Source: Chromera velia (taxonomy: Eukaryota > Sar > Chromeraceae). From it: a stretch of DNA of 10,070 bases. The position numbers and the translations under genes were made by a program. Under the pieces are notes generated by a model. It made no database searches, was not told where the DNA came from, and saw only the letters and a program-made list of their open reading frames with translations. Shown in pieces: positions 1 to 6,819 of this stretch; positions within the stretch are counted from its first letter, which is position 1; every line of letters starts with the position of its first letter. The DNA lies in assembly GCA_018398765.1 (NCBI GenBank), contig JAHBMJ010003532.1, forward strand, positions 1 through 10,070, given 5' to 3'.

Positions 1-3
1 ACA

Positions 4-72
<69 letters not shown>
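1..72. repeat. (CT)n(CA)n compound microsatellite
   Basis: A short (CT)n tract at about 4-16 runs straight into an uninterrupted (CA)n tract reaching base 72, and it is cut by the window start. The same CT-then-CA order recurs at 5543-5574 inside intron 3 of the zinc-finger gene. Copy number is likely to vary between isolates or assemblies. Apparent open frames across it, such as a Cys-Val run on the minus strand, come only from the repeat. Confidence 0.97.
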
Positions 73-73
<1 letters not shown>

Positions 74-834
74 ACACGCCTGCCTGTATGGGGGTACTTG
101 TGTGGGCAATTGAGCATGCACACTTATCTTCCTGTCTTATCTCCTCATTGTCTTTTCCTCCGACCTTCATTTGGCATTCCGTACATTCCAGGAAGAACTC
201 TCTTCTTCTTGGGTGAGCTGCTGCCCTGCCTTTCGCGTTCCCTCTCGGCAGGCATCGGGGGGGAAGAGGGGCTTGTCTTCGTGATGCTCTCTCTGTGGTA
301 CAATGGACGGGACGGTTTCGCATCTGCGGAATAAGAAGGAGCAGGGCCTTCAGGAAACCCTCCCTGCAGATACAATGGAGCAGGCAGCACACTCGCAAAG
401 AGGCAGGACAGCTGGAATGCAGCGGTTGAAGAGGCTGGGGAGATATACAACAACTAGCTGACTTGTCTCATTTGTCTCGAAACGCTTCGCGTCTCTGTTG
501 CGAGCAGTGAAGGAAACAGAAACTTTTCCTCCTGTGGAAGTCTCCTTTTCCTCTTTGGCAAGCCCTGGCCAATCAACAACTTTAAATAGACGACAGAGAT
601 CCGTTAACGATGTAGTGCATTGCTAAGTGCGAGCAACATGCAGGGAAAAACAAACGCGGGACCGCCTGCCTGTCAATTCAGTGCATGTGCCGAAGACAAA
701 GTCTATGCAGCCCTTCCAACCCCCTTGTGAGGATCCAGCCATTTCGAATGGAATTCTACAGACATGTGAGCGTACTATGACGTAAAGTCCCTCTGTTCAG
801 TCACAAATTCAGTGTATATATATACATATAGAGA
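73..834. other. Non-coding or unassigned stretch
   Basis: No reading frame here has a recognisable domain or a convincing splice partner. Mixed-composition open frames occur on both strands (about 98-334 plus, 145-453 minus), but they are short, overlap each other, and run toward the CA repeat or into Arg-Glu-rich low-complexity sequence. An exon of a gene lying to the left cannot be excluded. Confidence 0.5.
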
Positions 835-849
835 GTGTAAATGAATACA

Positions 850-885
850 AGTGCATGCATGCATATATATATATATATATATATG
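850..885. repeat. TGCATGC word followed by (AT)n
   Basis: A GCATGCATGC word at about 853-862 runs directly into an (AT)n tract at about 863-884. The same arrangement recurs near 1118-1158. It lies about 500 bases upstream of the plus-strand cysteine-rich frame, so it could belong to that gene's upstream region or be simple-repeat expansion. TGCATGC is a known binding word of some apicomplexan ApiAP2 factors, but relevance here depends on the host lineage, which is not established. Confidence 0.8.
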
Positions 886-1080
886 CTTCGACCGGCCATC
901 AAATTGAAAAGAAACCTAAATTGCATGCATACAATTTTGTGAATTCGCTCGCATTCGCGCGCGCGATGAAGCTATATAGCGATTAAGATTTTGTTCAGCA
1001 GAAGCATATATGAGTGGGGGGCTGGCCATGTTTGGCGTACCCGGCGCACACGCAGGCGCCGACCAAACTATATAAACTAT

Positions 1081-1158
1081 AAACTATATATATATACATA
1101 TATATGCGTATAGACATTCGCATGCATGCAAGTATATATATATATATATATATATATA
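1081..1158. repeat. AT-dinucleotide cluster with a central TGCATGC word
   Basis: Two (TA)n tracts, about 1085-1105 and 1133-1158, flank a GCATGCATGC word at about 1119-1128. The layout copies the block at 850-885. It lies about 230 bases before the first ATG of the cysteine-rich frame and is the closest AT-rich upstream sequence, but I see no defined promoter element. Confidence 0.8.
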
Positions 1159-1386
1159 CGTATTAATTAATATGCAATGAAGGCAAGCTAGGGACTCCGT
1201 GTCTGTTGGTATATATATGTAGCCGTTCTGGTTCGAATGGAGCAAAGCGCATAGAACCGATTGAAAAAGTTCCTTGGGTTGAACTCGGGGAACGGGTTTC
1301 AAGCTCTTTGCACAAGCACCACTGTTGCAACACTGCATGCAAGTTGTCCAGGTGTCGGCCTCGTCAGTTCATCCACCCCCGATATA

Positions 1387-2325
1387 ATGCACAAGTTCTG
1401 CGTTCTTCCCTTCCTGGTCCATACAGGCTTGACCCTGGATATTGGAAAGCTTGATCTTGAAAACCTGCGCACATCACTGGAAGACTTAACGAAGCCTCCG
1501 TCGAGTTTGGACACTTTGAAATTGAACCTTCCATCTTTTGGCGTCAAGAAAGCCGACCCCTGCACTGATGCTGACCAAGATACAGAGTGCATGACACAAG
1601 GACCTCTGGTGGATGTAACAAATCTTACTCCGGTGGTGCAAGGGGGTGCTACAGTATTCGATGAGGTCAAGCACTTTTCCCTCAGGGGGTTTGGAGCAAA
1701 CAACGACACTGATATACCTTACCGCCACACGGTAACATTTCAGACCCAGTCTTCAGAGGTAGCGTGCTCAGCTCTGGTTGGAGAAGCCCCATGGTATTTG
1801 GGAATCCAGTGGAACATCAACAGGATGTCCCCGAATAATTGTGATCAAGTATGCGGTTTTCTCAAAGTCGACCAAGCAACATGCAATGTAGAGGGTGTCG
1901 ACGTCCGCTCTTTGCTTCCGAGGGCAAGACCCGGCGCTCTAGCAGGCTGCTGTGGTGTCAAGACCAGACTGTTGCCTCCTCTGTGGACTCCAATGGTCAC
2001 AACTTCTCACAGGCAGGCAAATGGTAACTGTTATGCGGTGATTGATAACATCAGCGGTGCGATTGTAGGGGACCCTCGCAATACAGCGGAGGAAGCCCTT
2101 CGATGCTCCTGCGGCACATTAGGCAGCGGGCTGGGCCACTGCCAAAACAAGTGCCCACTCATTCTGACAGATGCTGACCCAAACTTTATGCCTGGCACCC
2201 CCATTGTACAGCCGTCTCCGCCACCCCCCAAGTGCGACGGTCTGTGCCGAGTGACACCGACGGGAGGGCCCACCACCGGCTGCGGGGGAACGACGGCGGA
2301 GGCGGCGTCGTGCATGTGCCCTTGA
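1387..2325 (+). CDS. Cysteine-rich, probably secreted protein of unknown family
   Basis: I do not recognise this protein. From the ATG at 1387 the frame encodes 312 residues, ending at TGA 2323-2325. It has 19 cysteines; apart from C5 all 18 lie between residues 59 and 311, an even number that fits disulfide pairing in an extracellular protein. Paired groups include CC at 188-189, C240-x-C242, C252-x3-C256, C283-x3-C287 and C309-x-C311. Three N-glycosylation sequons are visible: N79 (followed by Pro, so weak), N106 and N221. A proline-rich hinge (275-281) separates the last five cysteines as a small C-terminal module. No transmembrane helix or GPI-type hydrophobic tail is seen. The N terminus (a basic residue, then FCVLPFLV) is a weak signal-peptide candidate. 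The frame stays open upstream to about 1255 without an ATG, and a good 3' splice site (pyrimidine-rich, TACAG at 1422-1426) sits inside the proposed N terminus. The true start may therefore lie in an unseen upstream exon. Confidence 0.55.
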   Translation: MHKFCVLPFLVHTGLTLDIGKLDLENLRTSLEDLTKPPSSLDTLKLNLPSFGVKKADPCTDADQDTECMTQGPLVDVTNLTPVVQGGATVFDEVKHFSLRGFGANNDTDIPYRHTVTFQTQSSEVACSALVGEAPWYLGIQWNINRMSPNNCDQVCGFLKVDQATCNVEGVDVRSLLPRARPGALAGCCGVKTRLLPPLWTPMVTTSHRQANGNCYAVIDNISGAIVGDPRNTAEEALRCSCGTLGSGLGHCQNKCPLILTDADPNFMPGTPIVQPSPPPPKCDGLCRVTPTGGPTTGCGGTTAEAASCMCP

Positions 2326-2640
2326 CCAGAGGCCTAGCCACAGAAGCTTTCGATCCATTCGTCTCGTCGTCTGCTGCGGGTCTTTCACAACCTTTGTGAC
2401 TGCCTCTGGTATCTCACATAGGACTGCATGACCGGCTGCTGTGGACATAGTTCCTCCAAAATGCAAGGCAGCGAAGAGCCGCGGTGGAATTTTGATTAAT
2501 AGAGCCGGGTGTTCAAGTCTCGCCGCTCCTTGTTTGGTCTGATGTGGTCCTCGGTACTCTGCATGCCTCTTGTAGTGGTCCGTCTGATGAGTTTCTGCAC
2601 TATATATATATGGCAAAACTAAGAAACCTTCATCCTAGCC
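2326..2640 (+). other. 3' flank of the cysteine-rich gene, no further gene seen
   Basis: Mixed-composition sequence after the TGA, ending in a short (TA)n at about 2601-2610. No clear AATAAA signal is seen. A minus-strand open frame overlaps this stretch and the upstream CDS, but it is mostly an antisense shadow of that CDS. This is the likely 3' UTR and intergenic DNA. Confidence 0.4.
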
Positions 2641-3126
2641 TTTATCAATTTTAATGAAACGTCATCTAAGTATAGAAGTGACTGAAATTTAAGTGCACAT
2701 GTGATCTTAAAGAAATACATTCTGTTTAATAATTGCATGTGATTGTCTACAAGCTATATGACTGCTATCTAGGCTGCTATAAAAATTATTTTCTTCGGTT
2801 TTTTCTCTCATTCTATTATGAGAGTTTTATTATGACTAATTATGACCGATTTCCTCTACATAAGATTTTTTATAGCTAATTGGACAATTCGTATAGAATA
2901 ATTTAATAATTTTTTAAAAATTAACTTTGCATGTTTCAATATTTCACTTTGATCTAGACTTTTATTCAATTTAGCCTAACAGCTGTATATACTCAATCAT
3001 AAGTGCATAGGCTAGCAAGTGCATGGGACCAATTGAGACAATTAGAACCCTAGTTAGAACCCCTATTATTAGGTCCCCTATTATTAAATCAAAAATCTAG
3101 TCTAGAATCTAGTCTAGAATCTAGTT
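2640..3126. other. AT-rich island with short direct repeats
   Basis: Base composition drops abruptly to strongly AT-rich compared with the balanced flanks. No open frame of note is present on either strand. Near its right end are two tandem copies of a CCCCTATTATTA-type unit (about 3060-3089) and then 2.6 copies of the 12-bp unit AATCTAGTCTAG (3094-3126). It may be a decayed element or a structural intergenic spacer; nothing identifies it further. Confidence 0.6.
3094..3126. repeat. 12-bp tandem repeat, about 2.6 copies
   Basis: The unit AATCTAGTCTAG is repeated exactly and head to tail. It contains CTAG palindromic words, so both strands read similarly. It directly precedes the CATT-type array. 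Confidence 0.85.
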
Positions 3127-3129
3127 AAT

Positions 3130-3229
3130 CCATCCATCCATCTATTTATTCATTCATTCATTGATTCATTCATTCATTTATTCATTCATTCAAGTTCATT
3201 CATTCATTCATTCATTTATTCATTCATTC
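3130..3229. repeat. CATT/CATC-type tetranucleotide array
   Basis: About 100 bases of CATC then CATT units with sporadic TTTA, TTGA and AGTT interruptions. The interruptions suggest an older microsatellite that has accumulated point changes. Non-coding. Confidence 0.95.
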
Positions 3230-3548
3230 GCTCACTGACTTGTCATTCCTCTTTGTTCCGACCACTCCTGACGTTTCTCTCTCACTTCTGTACTCACATG
3301 CATGACCTCTTCTTCGTTCGTTGATTCGAAAAGCAGAAAGGCAAGCAGAGAAATGAGCGGGCGGCTCCCTGGGGAGAGTTCTTCGTTTATTTTTCGGAGA
3401 AGAAAGCAGCCAAAAAAAGAACAACGGCACCAGAGTTGCTTGCGGGGAAGGATCACGTTCGACGCGACGGTGAAAAGACAGATCAGACAGACACATGGAC
3501 AAGTAGACTGATACAGGCAGGCAGGCAGAACGACAGAAAAATGGGGAC
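3230..3548. other. Unassigned intergenic stretch
   Basis: Mixed-composition sequence between the CATT array and the (GA)n tract. Short plus-strand frames (3302-3511, 3436-3660) and long minus-strand frames cross it, but the long frames depend on the neighbouring dinucleotide repeats for their openness. I see no domain or credible splice structure. Confidence 0.4.
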
Positions 3549-3576
3549 GGAGAGAGAGAGAGAGAGAGAGAGAGAG
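3549..3576. repeat. (GA)n microsatellite
   Basis: About 14 GA units, uninterrupted. It translates as Arg-Glu on the plus strand and Ser-Leu on the minus strand, which creates spurious long frames. Confidence 0.95.
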
Positions 3577-3737
3577 GCAGAACGGCTGGCAGACAGAGAG
3601 ATGGAAACATTGACGTACAGCAAACAGGGAGACACCACGGAAAGTGTGGAAAGAGTATGAAGACAAGACACAGAGAAAGAAACCAGACAGACAATTAAGC
3701 ATTCGTGCCAAAAAGGCGACACGACGACATGCTTTCC

Positions 3738-3768
<31 letters not shown>

Positions 3769-3850
3769 GTCTCTGTGTGTGTGTGTGTGTGTGTGTGTGT
3801 CTGTGTCTGTGTGTGTCTGTGTGTGTGTGTGTGTCTGTCTGTCTGTCTGT
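3738..3850. repeat. Compound (GTCT)n(GT)n(GTCT)n microsatellite
   Basis: A GTCT block, a long GT stretch with scattered CTGT units, then a second GTCT block. The near-symmetric layout suggests GT expansion within a GTCT array. On the minus strand it encodes Asp-Arg-Gln-Thr and Thr-His runs, which explains the long false frames there. Confidence 0.95.
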
Positions 3851-3898
3851 AAGGACACCTGCATCTTGCAAGCAGCCTGCATGATGGCATTCCGTCCT

Positions 3899-3928
3899 TC
3901 CCGCCCTCCCTCCCTCCCTCCCCTTCCT
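3899..3928. repeat. (CCCT)n tract
   Basis: CCCG and CCCT units followed by CCCCTTCC. The minus strand has several runs of three or more G separated by single bases, a predicted G-quadruplex pattern. No gene association is apparent. Confidence 0.85.
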
Positions 3929-4095
3929 CCTTCCCAAAAACAAGAAGGCCCACACCGGACGGACAATCGCTTGCTTTCCGCATCTCGGCACAAATTAAAG
4001 ATGCCTTTCGAAGAAGAATTAACGCAACAACAAGGTACAACAAACACGCTTCTTGTTGACAACACACACAGAAGAACCAAAGCGATCGAAGGAGC

Positions 4096-4101
<6 letters not shown>

Positions 4102-4127
<26 letters not shown>
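4102..4127. repeat. (CT)n microsatellite
   Basis: About 12-13 uninterrupted CT units. It lies in the spacer downstream of the minus-strand zinc-finger gene. Confidence 0.95.
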
Positions 4128-4132
<5 letters not shown>

Positions 4133-4154
4133 GTGCTTCTTCCCTGCCTCACAC

Positions 4155-4601
4155 ACTCCCTCCGCAGGAACTACCGTACGAAAAGAGGAAGGAGGAGCAG
4201 GAAGAAACTGGATGAAGAAAAAGCGAGAAATCGATATACAAGACCCTCTCTCTCGCATCCTCTACACATTTCACGACATCGTGCTCGATTCATGTGAACT
4301 CCAAGCAATCGCTCTGATTCGTTGGCATACATGCATATACTCATTCAAATAATTTTTCCGACTGCGAAAGGGAGAGAGGGCACTTGAAGGGTTGTGTTCA
4401 GACACAGTAAGAGAGAGGATTTCCCCTGCTCTACCTGCCCCTCCTGCTATCATCACGAGCCAGCCTGCCCATCGCACGGCCTGCCTGGCCTAATCCTTTC
4501 GGATCCTCCCTTCGCTCCCTTCTGTGTTCTGTACTATGAAGTCATTTTCTCAGGGAGGAAGGACGCCTCACTCCATTTCCATCTCTTCAACACGCGCCCT
4601 T
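4155..4601 (-). other. Downstream flank of the zinc-finger gene
   Basis: Sequence after the TGA of the minus-strand gene (stop ends at 4602), so part of it is presumably its 3' UTR. I find no clear canonical polyadenylation hexamer. Small frames on both strands here lack recognisable features. Confidence 0.4.
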
Positions 4602-5542
4602 TCAAAATGCCCTCCCCCTCTCTCTGCTCTGTCTTAAAGTTTCGGTCTCCTCATTTCTCCTCCAACCCCCCGGTGGAGGCATCACATTGTGCGCAGGGCC
4701 AGGAGGGGGTGCAGGGGGCCCCCCTCGGACTGGAGGGCGCCGCCACCCCGGACCACCCGAAGGTGGCCTCCGTGCCAGTGGGTGTTCCGACGGATACCCC
4801 CACACCCCCCTCTCAACTCCCTGCGGCCCCTGCGGGCGGTTTCCGATTCCGGTAGTCCTCTCTACACCCACGGGCACCTGCTGCCTGGGCCCTGTATGCC
4901 GTCTCTGCTCCCCCCATCCCTCCCTATCCCCCCTCCCCTTCCATGTGGGTGGAGGAATAGAAAGTTCGCGGTCGTGAATCTCATGGAGAAGAGAATCGAA
5001 GTCGGCCTCACCATCTCCGAAATCATTGTCTTCTCCCCCTCCCCTTCCCCTTCCTCCTCCTCCTCCATATCGTGACTTTTGCATTTCAGCCTCCAGCCCT
5101 GATTGCAGCTCCCGCTCGACCTTTTTGAATGTGAGAAAGTAAGCAGCGTCTAGGGTCTCGGGGGACCCCCCTGCCAGAAAATGACAGGTTGTGGCTGAAG
5201 AAGCACAAGACACGGGGGTGCTTCGCCCGCTCTCGCCCTCATATCGCATGCTGTGTGATTGCAGATGGTGGAGGGCGTTGTTTGAGGTCTTTCCATCACG
5301 ATTTGCATACGGGAGCGGGGTGAATTCATTGTTGTTCGAACGTCTCTGCTCCTCGATTCGGAACGCTGTCCTGAGGTCGGTAGGGAATTGGTCCAGCGTT
5401 TTGAACTCTGGATACCTCGTCGCGAGGTTGACGTATGCGTTTCGCAGATCTGCATGCATGCATGAAGGCAAAGCGAGGCAAGGACTCCTTACAGACAGAG
5501 AGCTCACTTCCCTCTTCCCTCTTTCCCCCCCCCCCCCCCCCC

Positions 5543-5606
<64 letters not shown>

Positions 5607-6509
5607 GAGTCGAGGCTATGTGGAAGTTGACGGGCTGATAGACACGCACAAAAAGGAACCCGCGGTAAAAGATGCAGAAACAAACAACGGCACACACGCA
5701 CAATACGAATACAAAACTCGGCAGCCGAAAGACTGCGTAGAAGCATGAAAGACAGGAACGACGATGGGATGAGGGTATGAAGCGGCTGGGGAGAGCTGAC
5801 CCTGGAGAGAGTGTGCGTATGGGCATGCGGAACCTCTCCTGCACCCCTCGCGCTGCAAGGATCGAAGGCAAAATTGACAACAAACCAGTAAAGAGTTTGA
5901 TTTGACCACCGAAGAAAGTGAGTCAGGGGACAAAAAGTTTGAAACTTCCTCTGACCGACAGTCAGTCTGACACAAAGAAGGCTTCTCTTTCCTGGCTACA
6001 GTCTTTTCTTTTGATCCAGACCCCATTCCTTCACTTAAGACAGGGTCCGATACCCACAGAGAGTCATCCTTCGGCTACAGAGAGCAGGAAGCGTGCCAGA
6101 CGGGTGTGTAGACGGGCCAACCTTTCCGAGAGAGAAGCACAGCCTGGTATTCCTCAGGTCAGGGTTCTCTTTGAGCTCTGCACCGCCGTGAGCGAACCGA
6201 CACCGAGATCCGAGTGTGCCTGCAGAAGCAAGTAGGGAGTAACGGAGGCGACAGAGAATATATCTGAGTCAACACAGGGACCTGAGAGCTGAAGGCAGGA
6301 AAGCGGTGAAGAAAAGTAATCACAACAACACGAAGTTGAAACACAGGACGCAAAGAGAAAAAATGTCACAAGCACACGGACGCATCCACAAGATACGCGC
6401 TGACGATCGACTTACAGTTCCCTCGTGCGAAATGGCGGCAGATCTGTGTCTTTTTCAGGAAACCGAACGGGTCCTCATGTGGCGATCCTTCCTCCCCAAA
6501 TCCAAACAT
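4602..6509 (-). CDS. Tandem CCCH zinc-finger protein, four exons
   Basis: Likely a cytoplasmic or nuclear RNA-binding regulator: tandem CCCH fingers of this kind bind single-stranded RNA and control mRNA stability, translation or processing. Reconstructed exons are 6509-6416, 6219-6122, 5852-5801 and 5449-4602 (363 residues). Finger 1 is C24-x7-C32-x5-C38-x3-H42; finger 2 is C59-x8-C68-x5-C74-x3-H78. The 16-residue linker and the KKTQIC and NTRLC lead-ins fit the family. The ATG at 6509 has an in-frame TAA 11 codons upstream. Donors are GTAAGT, GTTGGC and GTCAGC; acceptors are CTGCAG, TTGCAG and ATGCAG; intron phases are 1, 0 and 1. Exon 4 gives an alpha-helix-like stretch (about 82-115), a Gly/Arg run (210-220), an acidic segment (about 221-240), then a Pro/Gly/Arg-rich, probably disordered region (248-346). 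Three aromatic or basic residues commonly used by TTP-type fingers differ here, so the RNA target cannot be predicted. Lengths and phases agree at every junction, so the structure is strongly supported; the C-terminal end is less constrained. Confidence 0.88.
4910..4938 (-). other. Predicted G-quadruplex in the coding strand of exon 4
   Basis: On the minus strand, five G-runs of 3-6 bases are separated by spacers of one to three bases (C-runs at 4910-4915, 4918-4920, 4922-4924, 4928-4933 and 4935-4938 on the plus strand). They lie in the part of the transcript that encodes the Gly/Arg-rich tail, so the structure could form in the mRNA. Confidence 0.6.
5036..5068 (-). repeat. Coding GGA/GGGGAA tract giving the Gly run
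   Basis: CCCCTT units followed by five CTC-type triplets on the plus strand read as GGA codons in the gene. They encode the Gly/Arg run at residues 210-220. Length variation here would change the protein without a frameshift only if whole triplets are gained or lost. Confidence 0.75.
5525..5602. repeat. C19(CT)n(CA)n(GA)n compound tract inside intron 3
   Basis: On the plus strand a run of 19 C (5525-5543) passes into CT (to 5556), CA (to 5574) and GA (to 5602). It lies wholly inside the 351-base intron 3 (5800-5450) of the zinc-finger gene. The CT and GA arms are complementary, so a hairpin with a CA loop is possible. The homopolymer is a likely place for sequencing or assembly length errors. 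Confidence 0.95.
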
Positions 6510-6748
6510 CTTGCTTCGATCACTGCTGTAGGCACGGAATTAAGTACTATACGACTCGCTTGATCGATCGATAGAGAAACTGCTGAGACAGAAAAATCCG
6601 ATTGCGCCCTCGGTAGGTCCGTGCGGTGGTGCTCAGAAGGCGTTCCGGTACGTGCGTATTACATGTGGTGCCACCTATTGTCACACGGAGGCCGGGAGAC
6701 CCCTGCTGTGCCAGAAGATCATTGATATACATGCAGAATATCCAATTA

Positions 6749-6813
6749 AATTAAGATCCTCGATCATGCATGCATGCAATTCGATCGATCTGCATGCATG
6801 CATGTTCTTAATT
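6749..6813. promoter_or_regulatory. Imperfect TGCATGCA palindrome upstream of the zinc-finger gene
   Basis: Outer arms AATTAAGA (6749-6756) and TCTTAATT (6806-6813) enclose inner arms ATGCATGCATGCA (6766-6778) and its complement (6791-6803), around a TCGATCGATC core. The arms are offset by about 7 bases, so any cruciform would have bulges. The element lies about 240 bases upstream of the minus-strand ATG at 6509, in a plausible promoter position. The regulatory role is inferred from position and from TGCATGC being a known ApiAP2-type word in apicomplexans. Confidence 0.4.
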
Positions 6814-6819
6814 ATATAT

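Noticed and set aside
15-453. Overlapping minus-strand frames with Cys-Val or Arg-Glu runs
   Set aside because: One is driven by the CA repeat, and the other has no domain and no convincing splice partner within the window.
2500-2530. GTGTTCAAGTCTCGCC, similar to a tRNA T-arm or B box
   Set aside because: No matching D-arm/A box or acceptor-stem pairing could be found at the right distance on either side.
2119-2616. Minus-strand frame of 165 codons opposite the cysteine-rich CDS
   Set aside because: Mostly antisense to a better-supported frame, Arg-rich from GC-rich codons, and without recognisable features.
3040-3075. CCCTAGTTAGAACCCCTA, resembling degenerate telomere-type repeats
   Set aside because: Only two irregular units that do not match a known CCCTAAA-type register; more simply explained as short local duplication.
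3232-4152. Long minus-strand open frame (306 codons) with Arg-Glu, Thr-His and Ser-Leu runs
   Set aside because: Its openness comes from the (CT)n, (GTCT)n/(GT)n and (GA)n microsatellites, which lack stops in most frames. Several other frames over the same stretch are equally open, and the non-repeat parts show no domain.
5191-5748. Plus-strand frame of 185 codons across the zinc-finger gene
   Set aside because: Antisense to exon 4 and intron 3 of the reconstructed gene and carried through the microsatellite.
5616-6026. Minus-strand frame starting at an ATG at 6026 and containing finger 2 intact-looking (C-x8-C-x5-C-x3-H using a TGC at about 5870)
   Set aside because: That first Cys lies in the pyrimidine tract of intron 2. 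Splicing from 6122 to 5852 gives a better lead-in (NTRLC), the correct linker from finger 1, and an exact 8-5-3 spacing.
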